Shown here: positions 13,412 to 22,286 of the stretch, one piece after another
Layout: every line of letters starts with the position of its first letter
How positions within the stretch are numbered: position 1 is the first letter of the stretch
Assembly (NCBI GenBank): GCA_937907165.1
Contig: CALCUH010000068.1
Span: 1-24,277, forward strand
Direction of reading: 5' to 3'
DNA length: 24,277 nt
Source of the DNA: an uncultured Bacteroidales bacterium
GTDB taxonomy: Bacteria > Bacteroidota > Bacteroidia > Bacteroidales > Paludibacteraceae
Position numbers and translations under genes: made by a program
Notes under the pieces: model-generated
Database searches by the model: none
Seen by the model: the letters and a program-made list of their open reading frames with translations, nothing else
Told to the model about the DNA's origin: nothing

Positions 13412-16400
13412 ATGAAGAATATAGTTAGACCAATTATTACAGTTATTAGCATCATAAGCGGATGTTTGTTCTGTTCTATGCAGCCTTTGGCGGCGAAGCC
13501 TGATCCTGCGAATTTTATTGATATTCATATCAATTCGGGTAATCCGACATTCCCATATCCTCAGTTTTTGGAATATCGGGTTGGTAAGACTTTGGCGAAA
13601 TACAATGCAGAGGGTGTTACGCATGCAGATATGGAAAAAACGGGTCGAGATGCTTATCGTATTATGATGAACCGTTGCCGTTATGAAAAAACAGATTGCA
13701 ATTGTGGCGTGAAGTACATATCGTTTAACAATTTTGTTGATCATCCGGATGTTGATAGAGGTTGGGGCACATTTGTGTCTGAAGGCGATGGTTATGCATT
13801 GTTAGCGGCGGCATTGTTTGCAGATCAAAATACATTTAATGGATTATGGATGTGGATTCACGATAATCGTTTGTCTAATGTGAAAAAATATTGGAATTGT
13901 CAAGTTGTACGCCCTAATTATGGCTATGGAAGTTCTGCATTACCAGGATGGAAGTGTACGGAAAAAGATGCCAATATGACAGCTAAAGATAATGAAGCTG
14001 GTTCCGCTACTGATGGCGATGAAGATATCGCATTGGCATTGCTCATAGCTTATAAACAATGGGGCGAATGGATGATGCAGGATGGAAAACCTGTTGTTGA
14101 TGCATGTAACGAACCAATTTCATATAAGAAAATGGCGGAGGATTTCCTTAAAGCAATGGTTGACACCATTCCTCAAATTGACCCTGGAAGTCATTCTTTA
14201 ACAGGATATTTGTGTGGAGATATAGGTGTTGATGGATATGTTAAGGGAGGTAATACGTGGAATGAGTTGACAGATTGGAGAACAACCCAAAATATATGGA
14301 GTGAATTAAAAACATTTGCGAATTTGGGACAGGGTGGATTTGCCAATCATCATGTGGATTATAATGCGCCAGCTTATTATAATGAGTTCGCAAGGTGGTT
14401 GGAGGAAGAAAACTTAGGAACGGAATGGCAAATTAACCAATTTAAGAGAGCTGAGGCGTCTTCAGATTGGATAGTCGGGGAAGCATATAAAATGGGGTAT
14501 TATCCTTCAATAGGGTTGGTACGAGTTGAATCATCTGATCAAACGAAACTTATTTTTGGTAACGATAACTCTGGTGAGGATTTCCGATTTGCATGGCGAA
14601 CAATATTGAATTATATATGGCATGATAATCCGACTACGACATGGAATCCTAAAACCCATATGATTGAGGAAGGTGGAAATACTTTTGAAAGGGATATGGG
14701 AATCAGATGGGCGGAGTTTTTGAAAAAGCCGACATTTAAAGATAACCAAACACAACAAACGATCACTTGCGGACAATTGGGAATGGCTTCTGATCCGGGA
14801 CAACCTGAGTCTTTTGGACCAAGTCATATCGTCCAATCATATAATATGGATGGCTCTGTGATGGATGCATCAATGTCAAATTATGTATTGGGAGCGGCTG
14901 GTCCATCTGTTGTCGCATTAGGCGATTTGGAGTTGTTGGGTGATATGTATCGTCAGTCCGATTTGGTATGGGATGGCGCTAATAAGGATATTTCAACGGA
15001 TGATGAGAGGTATATCAATAATATGCCTGTGTATTTCCATGGTATGTTTAGAATTTTGCCTCTATTGATGGAAACAGGGAATATGCATGCGCCAAGTGAC
15101 ATGAGACCTATCGCAAACATGAAGGTTTATATGTCTGTTAATAAAACTTATGTTTATCAAGATGATGATTTGGAGTATACGGTTAAATTCCGTAATTATG
15201 GGTCGAAAGATGCTGAAAATGTGCAGATTGTAACTGAGTTTGACCCCAATTATGAATTGGTAAGCCTAGATCCGAGAGGAAAATTGGTTGGCGATAAGAT
15301 TGTATGGACCATCGGAACTGTACCGGGTTTTAAAACGGGACATTTGGAGGAGACGATGGACTCCCTCAAATTTAAGGTGATTGCCCGAGGAATAGAGAAT
15401 CCGCGTATTTGTTTGACGAGCACCATATCTGGGGATAATTTCGATAGTTGGACTAGTAACGAATACCCGAACAATGCTACTTATACGATGGAGCGTAACT
15501 GTGTGGATATACTTGCGTCACGTACATTGTATTTGAAGAAAACAGCTAGTCGTACAAAACTGAATCCGAATAATACGGTTAAGTTTACACTTGATTTCGG
15601 TAACCGTTCTGATGGCCCGTCTTCATGGTTGAATGGCGGTCGTGACAATGTGAGGGTATCATATGGTTGGTATGTGTTGTCAGATAAATACGTGAAAGGT
15701 TTCCGTTTTTGGCATGATGCGCCTGAATCATGCATAGATTTGTCAAATTATCGTTTCTCTTATTTTATGTATGATGCGGCTGCAATTGGATTGTATGATC
15801 CAGTTGAGAATCCTACCGGATGGTCTTTCAAAAATGAAAATGAGATAGATCAGGAAAAGTATGGAATGGGAGGTGTTGAGTATGCGCACCAGAAATTACC
15901 TTATGGTGTTGATTCTTTAACAGGTAAGAAATGGAATCAGCGTTTTATGATACGATTCCCTAAGAAAATTATGCCTGCTACAACGCATGTGTTCGCAAAA
16001 ATTGCGACAAAAAATGAAGGAGAGGATGCTCCTAGTAATTTTTATTTGATGCATCATGGTGATGTTTATGGACCTCCGTTTATTCGTGTCAACATGAATA
16101 TGAATCCGACGAAACAAAATGAGAAGCTTTTAGACAAATTGGCGGATGACTGGTCATTTGACGAGAGTACTAAGATGCCGAATTATGATGGACAGGGTTC
16201 TTATCTGACCATTGTGACACCTTGTTACGCTGATGTGAATAATTTGGGCTATCCATTAACTTCTGTTATGAGACATGGATGTGATAATAATTCAGTTAAT
16301 ACGTTTAATCGTGTTTTAGTGGAGGAGTTTGATGGTTACACATGGCGTAGGGTTCAGGGAGAAGGTCCGTTGCCTGGTCGTGAAGCATATGATGTGACAA

Positions 16401-19400
16401 TTTTGGATACTATCCCTGAAGAATTGGAATTTTTCCAATGGGTGGATAGTACGGCTTTGAGAGATGAAGACGGCGAAAGAATTCAAGCTGAGTTTATTTC
16501 TCCAGAAAAGAGTGGAACTAAATCGGGTGTCATTAAATGGTCGATACCTGCGATGATGGTAGGGGAGAAAGATAAACTTGTTTATATGTGTGTGGCTCGT
16601 GACTTGGGCTGTCCGGATGTGGAGGATAAATATTATAAAAATGTGGCATGGATATCCTCTAAGACAGATTCACCTGATTCGTCTCAGGTTGAGTTGATGA
16701 CCACATGTTTTGAATTGCCTCCTGAAATTGAAGCTCAAACATCACTTTTTAAGACCGCTGATAAGCAATTTGCTGAGATTGGAGAAAATATTTCATACAA
16801 AGTGAAGTTTGTGAATAATGTTGGTACTAGAGTTGAGGCTGATTGTAAGAGTAAAAATGGATGGAAGGCTTTGAATGGAATGGGATTGCCACTAATCGGT
16901 GACAAGGGAATTCTGTTGACGGATAATGCTGGTAAACATTTCTTTGCACCAGAAAAATCTTATGGAAAAGATGGTATAGTGACTATCCATTTCGCAAGTT
17001 TACCTTTTGATGGAAATAATGAACTATATGCGGTGTTCAGATATGTTAGTGGAACTCCGGGGCAGCCTGATTTTAAGGGCGTTTGTATTAAATTGAGTAT
17101 TAATCAAAGTTATAAGAATAGTATTCAATATGAATTGTACAATGATGGTAAAATGATTCAAGAGGCTAAGGGCGATGATTATGAAGCTTTCAGGTATAAT
17201 TGTGTGGATCCTATTTTCACCTTCCAAATGCAGGGCGAAATGTTAACTTTATATGTGAATGGAGAAGAGGATGACTGGGATGCGCCAATTCATACTTGGA
17301 CTGGTCTTAAATCTTCAGGTCCTGGATATTTCGGAATGTATCATGGCGGTAATAACTCTACACCTCAATTAACAGAATTTACTACCGAACTCGATTACGC
17401 TTTCGACATCACCCTCTACGATGATGTTCCTACTCAACTCGAGGGTGTTGATAACATTTCTGACGGCGGTGTATATGATGCATCTACACGCCGTATCACA
17501 TGGCCTACAAAAGCCACTGATGTTGATCATGCCCTTGCACCAGGTGATAGCATCGTTTATACATTCGATGCTGTGGCGGATAATTGTGACAAGTACATCA
17601 CAAATTTAGGTCTCGCTACTGTTTATGGTCAAGATACGTTGAAGGTCCTTAATACCATCAACTGTGGTTCTTCATGCGAACTTGAGTCCGCTGAGATTAC
17701 GCTGAATGATTGCGAGTGTGATTCCGCCCATATCGGTGTGGAGACAAATGCGCCGGGCAGTTATTACTATACGCTCTATAAGGGTGACGAGAAGGTGGCG
17801 AAATCGACGAAAAATTCTTTCTCTGTGGCTGAGGAGGGTAAATACCATGTCGATGTCACAAGTACTAATGATGACCAATGTATGGCTTCCACATCGGAAG
17901 TTTATGTGGGAATTACCAAAACGCCGGTAGGCGAGGATTTCATTATCGGTCCTATCTGTGCCGGAACCAAGGCTGAGGATAACCAGAAGTTCAGTGATGC
18001 GGTTTCCGCTCTCAAAGCGTTTGAGGAGCAGAATGTCAGGGTCTTGTGGTTCGATGCGGCTGGTGATCCGCTGACCGAGATGCCGAACCCTGACGTTTTG
18101 GAGGCTGGCTCTTACGAATTTACTTATTGGTTAAGTCGCAGTTGTTGCGCTGGCGAACCTTATCAATTTACTTTCACAAAGGCGGATACGGCTGTTGTTA
18201 AGTTATCTGATCTGACGATTTGCGCTGGTCAGTCCGGCACTTTGAGCGTTGATAAGGTGGCTGGTTATTCTTACCTCTGGAGCGATGGCTCGACAGAGAA
18301 TGAACTGGTGACCGATCAGGCTGGTACGTATAAAGTGACTGTCACTACGGCTGATGGTTGTCTCTCTACCGCTCAGGCTTCTATCAAGGTGGAGGATAAG
18401 CTGGTGGTTGATTTGGGTAAGGATACTACAATTTGTAGCGCTAACTTGCCGTTGGTTTTGGACGCTTCTTCCAGCTACGATACTTATTTGTGGAACGATA
18501 ATTCGACGGGCTCTACCTTGGAGGTGACGGAATCCGGCGAATATGAGGTGACTGTCACTCAAGGCGCTTGTGACGGTGGCGGAAAGATTACTGTCACGGT
18601 GGCTGAGTCGCCTGTTCTCGAAGGTACCTTCGATGTCTCTTATATGTTGAGCGACACGGCGGCGAACGGTCAGTTCGACAAGAGTCTCACCGAGTATGAC
18701 GCAAGTGTGCTGAAGAAGGATCCGAACTTCACTTATGTTTGGTTTGATAAGGATTCTAAAGAGTTGTCTTCTGAACCTATTCCTTCCGTCACAACGGATG
18801 GTACGCCTGAAATTTTCTATGTGAAGGCGGTGAACGGTAATTGCGAAAGCGAGCTGCAAAAGATCAAAGTTCAGGTAATCAGTTCTCCTATGCCGAAGGC
18901 TGAGGATGTGAATTATTGCTTGAATGATGAGGCGCAACCTCTTACGGCTGAGGCGATGGACGATGGATCCGGTGCTGTTTGGACGCTTACTTGGTATGAC
19001 GCTGACGGAAATGTCTTGGCGGATGCGCCTAAACCTTCAACTGCTGTTGTGGGTGAAACGCTTTATTATGTGACCCAAAAAGATCAGAATGATGTGGAGG
19101 GCGCGAAGAGGAAGGTGACGGTTACCGTCTATGCGCTTCCTGAAGTTGAGGCTATCGAGCCTATCAAAAAGAGTTGCGAGGAGAAGATTCTCTTGAATCC
19201 GCTCTTCACGGAAAAGACGGGTGTCGCTAAATACTATATGCATTACTTTGACCCTGAGGGTGAAAATATGTACGGAATGTATAATTGCATCGATTGCACC
19301 GAGGATGCATGGGCTACTTATAGCGGTACTTACAGCGCTTGGGTTTACTACTATCCGATCACGGGTCTTAGATGTGGTTCTGCCGATAAGGCTTCCATTG

Positions 19401-21664
19401 AGGTTGCCATCGATACGCTTAAGGAGTTTAAGGTGACTGCTTCTCCTAGTGTTTGTCCGTTCGGTGAGGTGGAATTCTCCGCTTCCGCTTCTGCGGGTGA
19501 TGCAGCTGTGGAATATCAATGGAGCGGTGACGCTATTGGAAACGAGGCTACGTTGAAGGTGAAGGATGTGGATGGTATTTATGGTACAACATATTCTTAT
19601 AAATTGAATGTCATTGCCGGTGAATGTCAAAAAGATACGACGCTTACGCTTACCGTGGGTCGCGGCGAGCTGACTGGCGCTTTGTCGGCTAACGGTGAGG
19701 AGACGAAGGAGTTCCGCACTTGCGGTGGCGAAGATATCATTCTCTCTGCCACTCACGAGGGTTCTGACTTCAAGTGGTCTACTTTGGATGGAACGTTGTT
19801 GGAGGAATCTCAGACGGTTATCGTTACGCCTTCGGCAAACACCACATATGTTCTCTCTTTCGTGAACAAATGTGAGACTTCCGATACCATTAAGGTGGAG
19901 GTTTTGCCTATCTCCCTCTCTACCGACTTCTCTCTCTTGAACACTTCGGTCTGTGAAGGAGAAAAGGCTTCTGGAACGCTTACCATCACGGGTTATGACG
20001 AGACGATGTCAGGCTCGTATATCAAGTGGTTCAAGGATGGTGTTGAATTGCCTGCCTTTGCGGGTAAGTCAGAATTGTCTATCGAATCCGCGACAACAGC
20101 TGATGCGGGCACTTATACTTATGAGGTCAGCAACGGTATTTGTTTGGCGAAGACTACCGCTGGCGACGAACAGGCGAAGTTGGAGGTGAAACCTTTCGTT
20201 TCCTTCTCTATGCCTGATAAGGTCTTGGCGGCTAACGGTTCTTCCGCTTCTTTGAGCTTGAGTGATTTGATTCCAAGTGACGCTCAAGTTTCTTGGCAGG
20301 GAACTGTTAATAGCGGATCGGGTAATCCGTTCGAAATCGCGGAGGTGACTTCTTCCGAATTGTTCGACATTAAGGTTACCGCGGATGGCTATTGCGAGCG
20401 TGATACCCAATTGCAATTGTTGGTGGACGCTAAGGTTATTGTCTCCGCATCCACTACCACTCCGGTTGTTTGTCAAGGTGATTATGTCACGTTGATTGCC
20501 GATACTACCGGAACAGGCTTATTGCTTAATCCTTCCGATTATAAGGTTACTTGGTATGTGGCTGAGGAAGGCGGCGAATTTACTTCTATGCAGACTTCCC
20601 AATTGGAGATTAAGAATGCGCCTGATACCAATGTCTCATATTTCGCTGTGGTTACTTATGGTGATCAGGTGGCTAATAGTGATACCGTGCCTGTCACGAT
20701 TCTCTCTCCGCTCTCTTATACGAAGACGGTCGATACGGTCTCATGTTCGGGCGCTGAAATCGCTTTGAATGTCACGATCGATGATGATCACGGAAACGCT
20801 TACGAGATCAAGTGGGAGGATGGTACGACGGGTCCTGACTTGAATGTCACGCCTACTGTCGCTACGGATTATGCCTTTACCATTACCCAAATGGATGGTC
20901 TTTGCCCTATGACGGATAAGGTTCATGTCTCGGTTAAGGAGAATCCGTCCATCGAAATGGAGGATGATGTGATGATTTGTAGCGGTTCGAGTGTAACGTT
21001 AGATCCTACTGTTTCTGGCGATGATATCGATTCCTACGCTTGGGTGGGACCTGATGGCGATACGCTTGACACTTCGAAGAAACTCACTTTGGAAGATGCC
21101 TCTACGGGTGAATATAAATTGATTGTTGCCTCCGCTTCTTGTGGTAGCGCTTCCGCTTCCCAAAATGTGACGGTTATTCCTACTCCAGAGGTGACTATCG
21201 ATTCCATCAATTTTGTGACGAGAAGAATTGTGGCGACTGGTTCTTCCAGCAGTTATGAGTATAAAGTGGATAACGGAGCTTGGAACACTGTGGATACTTT
21301 CCAAAGTTATATCTTCGATATTCCTCATACCGCCTTTGTGCGTGATGATCATGGTTGCGAAGGGTTGACGCTCTTCACGATCATTGCTCCTCCTGTGCCG
21401 ATTCCGGAATATTTCGTGCCTGGTTCTGGCTCTGAACATGATTCTTGGGATTTGACTCCTATCATGGACGCTTATCCTACTTCTACTGTGAAGATTTATG
21501 ATAGAACCGGTAAGGTGGTTGCTGAATTGGATGGCGATACCGCTGATTGGGATGGTACTTACAATGGACATCCGTTGCCATCTACGGATTATTGGTATGT
21601 TCTCAACGTGCCGGAAATCCGCAAACAATTCACGGGTCACTTCACATTGATTCGTAGTAAGTAA
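13412..21664 (+). CDS. Giant secreted GH8 glycosidase with DUF11-like and Ig-like domains and T9SS type B sorting domain
   Basis: The protein has 2,750 residues. A signal peptide (about 1-28) precedes a GH8 catalytic domain (about 40-550). VSEGDGYALL carries the likely general acid Glu124, SATDGDEDIALALL carries Asp201/Asp203, and EDFRFAWRTILNY carries the candidate base Asp390. GH8 enzymes cleave beta-1,4-glucan, mixed glucan, xylan or chitosan; the target is not visible. A DUF11-like domain follows (about 565-680). Two further DUF11-like domains (about 704-1070 and 1109-1395) each seem split by an insertion of roughly 180-240 residues, the second LamG-like. Ig/PKD-like repeats run to about 2640 (ICAGQSGTL..., GTYKVTV). 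Residues about 2664-2750 match the T9SS type B sorting domain (VKIYDRTGKVV, DWDGTYNG, LPSTDYWYVL). Codon use changes near 17,390. It probably works at the cell surface as enzyme plus adhesin. Confidence 0.85.
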   Translation: MKNIVRPIITVISIISGCLFCSMQPLAAKPDPANFIDIHINSGNPTFPYPQFLEYRVGKTLAKYNAEGVTHADMEKTGRDAYRIMMNRCRYEKTDCNCGVKYISFNNFVDHPDVDRGWGTFVSEGDGYALLAAALFADQNTFNGLWMWIHDNRLSNVKKYWNCQVVRPNYGYGSSALPGWKCTEKDANMTAKDNEAGSATDGDEDIALALLIAYKQWGEWMMQDGKPVVDACNEPISYKKMAEDFLKAMVDTIPQIDPGSHSLTGYLCGDIGVDGYVKGGNTWNELTDWRTTQNIWSELKTFANLGQGGFANHHVDYNAPAYYNEFARWLEEENLGTEWQINQFKRAEASSDWIVGEAYKMGYYPSIGLVRVESSDQTKLIFGNDNSGEDFRFAWRTILNYIWHDNPTTTWNPKTHMIEEGGNTFERDMGIRWAEFLKKPTFKDNQTQQTITCGQLGMASDPGQPESFGPSHIVQSYNMDGSVMDASMSNYVLGAAGPSVVALGDLELLGDMYRQSDLVWDGANKDISTDDERYINNMPVYFHGMFRILPLLMETGNMHAPSDMRPIANMKVYMSVNKTYVYQDDDLEYTVKFRNYGSKDAENVQIVTEFDPNYELVSLDPRGKLVGDKIVWTIGTVPGFKTGHLEETMDSLKFKVIARGIENPRICLTSTISGDNFDSWTSNEYPNNATYTMERNCVDILASRTLYLKKTASRTKLNPNNTVKFTLDFGNRSDGPSSWLNGGRDNVRVSYGWYVLSDKYVKGFRFWHDAPESCIDLSNYRFSYFMYDAAAIGLYDPVENPTGWSFKNENEIDQEKYGMGGVEYAHQKLPYGVDSLTGKKWNQRFMIRFPKKIMPATTHVFAKIATKNEGEDAPSNFYLMHHGDVYGPPFIRVNMNMNPTKQNEKLLDKLADDWSFDESTKMPNYDGQGSYLTIVTPCYADVNNLGYPLTSVMRHGCDNNSVNTFNRVLVEEFDGYTWRRVQGEGPLPGREAYDVTILDTIPEELEFFQWVDSTALRDEDGERIQAEFISPEKSGTKSGVIKWSIPAMMVGEKDKLVYMCVARDLGCPDVEDKYYKNVAWISSKTDSPDSSQVELMTTCFELPPEIEAQTSLFKTADKQFAEIGENISYKVKFVNNVGTRVEADCKSKNGWKALNGMGLPLIGDKGILLTDNAGKHFFAPEKSYGKDGIVTIHFASLPFDGNNELYAVFRYVSGTPGQPDFKGVCIKLSINQSYKNSIQYELYNDGKMIQEAKGDDYEAFRYNCVDPIFTFQMQGEMLTLYVNGEEDDWDAPIHTWTGLKSSGPGYFGMYHGGNNSTPQLTEFTTELDYAFDITLYDDVPTQLEGVDNISDGGVYDASTRRITWPTKATDVDHALAPGDSIVYTFDAVADNCDKYITNLGLATVYGQDTLKVLNTINCGSSCELESAEITLNDCECDSAHIGVETNAPGSYYYTLYKGDEKVAKSTKNSFSVAEEGKYHVDVTSTNDDQCMASTSEVYVGITKTPVGEDFIIGPICAGTKAEDNQKFSDAVSALKAFEEQNVRVLWFDAAGDPLTEMPNPDVLEAGSYEFTYWLSRSCCAGEPYQFTFTKADTAVVKLSDLTICAGQSGTLSVDKVAGYSYLWSDGSTENELVTDQAGTYKVTVTTADGCLSTAQASIKVEDKLVVDLGKDTTICSANLPLVLDASSSYDTYLWNDNSTGSTLEVTESGEYEVTVTQGACDGGGKITVTVAESPVLEGTFDVSYMLSDTAANGQFDKSLTEYDASVLKKDPNFTYVWFDKDSKELSSEPIPSVTTDGTPEIFYVKAVNGNCESELQKIKVQVISSPMPKAEDVNYCLNDEAQPLTAEAMDDGSGAVWTLTWYDADGNVLADAPKPSTAVVGETLYYVTQKDQNDVEGAKRKVTVTVYALPEVEAIEPIKKSCEEKILLNPLFTEKTGVAKYYMHYFDPEGENMYGMYNCIDCTEDAWATYSGTYSAWVYYYPITGLRCGSADKASIEVAIDTLKEFKVTASPSVCPFGEVEFSASASAGDAAVEYQWSGDAIGNEATLKVKDVDGIYGTTYSYKLNVIAGECQKDTTLTLTVGRGELTGALSANGEETKEFRTCGGEDIILSATHEGSDFKWSTLDGTLLEESQTVIVTPSANTTYVLSFVNKCETSDTIKVEVLPISLSTDFSLLNTSVCEGEKASGTLTITGYDETMSGSYIKWFKDGVELPAFAGKSELSIESATTADAGTYTYEVSNGICLAKTTAGDEQAKLEVKPFVSFSMPDKVLAANGSSASLSLSDLIPSDAQVSWQGTVNSGSGNPFEIAEVTSSELFDIKVTADGYCERDTQLQLLVDAKVIVSASTTTPVVCQGDYVTLIADTTGTGLLLNPSDYKVTWYVAEEGGEFTSMQTSQLEIKNAPDTNVSYFAVVTYGDQVANSDTVPVTILSPLSYTKTVDTVSCSGAEIALNVTIDDDHGNAYEIKWEDGTTGPDLNVTPTVATDYAFTITQMDGLCPMTDKVHVSVKENPSIEMEDDVMICSGSSVTLDPTVSGDDIDSYAWVGPDGDTLDTSKKLTLEDASTGEYKLIVASASCGSASASQNVTVIPTPEVTIDSINFVTRRIVATGSSSSYEYKVDNGAWNTVDTFQSYIFDIPHTAFVRDDHGCEGLTLFTIIAPPVPIPEYFVPGSGSEHDSWDLTPIMDAYPTSTVKIYDRTGKVVAELDGDTADWDGTYNGHPLPSTDYWYVLNVPEIRKQFTGHFTLIRSK

Positions 21665-21680
21665 TATTTATTAATTTTTT

Positions 21681-21719
21681 AATGGAGGCGTTCTATGAGC
21701 GTCTCCATTCATTTTTTTA
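21681..21719 (+). terminator. Intrinsic terminator after the giant gene, abutting the next start codon
   Basis: AATGGAGGCG (21681-21690) pairs with CGTCTCCATT (21700-21709), 10 bp with one G-T wobble, followed by a seven-base T run. The T run ends only four bases before the ATG of the next gene, so the hairpin may also control read-through into that gene. Confidence 0.8.
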
Positions 21720-21722
21720 TTT

Positions 21723-22265
21723 ATGAGACATTTCTCTTTATGTGGATTGCTTTCCCTCTTCTTCCTTTGCGGATGCGACGGATGGCTCTCTGATATTAAA
21801 CGTCAAGGAACTAATGGGGACTCGCTTGATGTGGATTCTATTGTTGTCGTCACGCTCGATTCCACCATCTCCATCTCTGATTCTATCGTTTCTGATTCTA
21901 TCTATCCGCTTGATGCGCTTCTCTATTATGTCTCTCCATCGCGCATGCGTGTGAGCGAAGCGATTCTCGTTCACGAGAATGATTTGGAGCTTATCGATCG
22001 CTATCATTTGGCGATTGATTTGGGCGGTTATGATTACCAAGTCGTGCCGAAGAGTGAATCATCTTTTTTCTGTACTTTTGATTCCACATGTAACATATAT
22101 AGTTCATCTGAGGAAAATTTAAGAACCATGACGAGAAAAGCTTTTTTAGATTCCTTGTCCGCCACCGATTCGACAGGCATGTACGTCCGTTGTTTGTTTG
22201 AGAAGCAAGGGAATAATCTTCCAACTCTTCGGAAGGTGACTCGTCTCCCTGAAATCGCTCGTTAA
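21723..22265 (+). CDS. Small hypothetical lipoprotein
   Basis: I do not recognise this 180-residue protein. Residues 1-17 form a short hydrophobic signal (MRHFSLCGLLSLFFLCG) followed by Cys18, a plausible lipoprotein site. Residues about 25-65 are rich in Ser, Asp, Val and Ile (DSTISISDSIVSDSI) and look like a low-complexity spacer. The rest is a small mixed domain with HLAIDLGGYDYQVVP and a C-terminal MYVRCLFEK. The gene starts just after the terminator of the giant gene and ends 21 bases before the glucosaminidase gene, so it may share a transcript with the latter. A periplasmic or outer-membrane role is likely; nothing more can be said. Confidence 0.7.
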   Translation: MRHFSLCGLLSLFFLCGCDGWLSDIKRQGTNGDSLDVDSIVVVTLDSTISISDSIVSDSIYPLDALLYYVSPSRMRVSEAILVHENDLELIDRYHLAIDLGGYDYQVVPKSESSFFCTFDSTCNIYSSSEENLRTMTRKAFLDSLSATDSTGMYVRCLFEKQGNNLPTLRKVTRLPEIAR

Positions 22266-22286
22266 TAATCTTTTTGTTTTCTCTCC

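Noticed and set aside
13058..13744. 228-codon minus-strand frame with repeated GTHEGYPNDR-type peptides
   Set aside because: The repeated peptides are translations of the palindromic DNA repeats, and the other end runs antisense into the giant gene's signal peptide and GH8 domain.
18203..21640. Several 135-244-codon minus-strand frames inside the giant gene
   Set aside because: They are shadows of the Ig-like repeat region and end or start without regard to gene signals.
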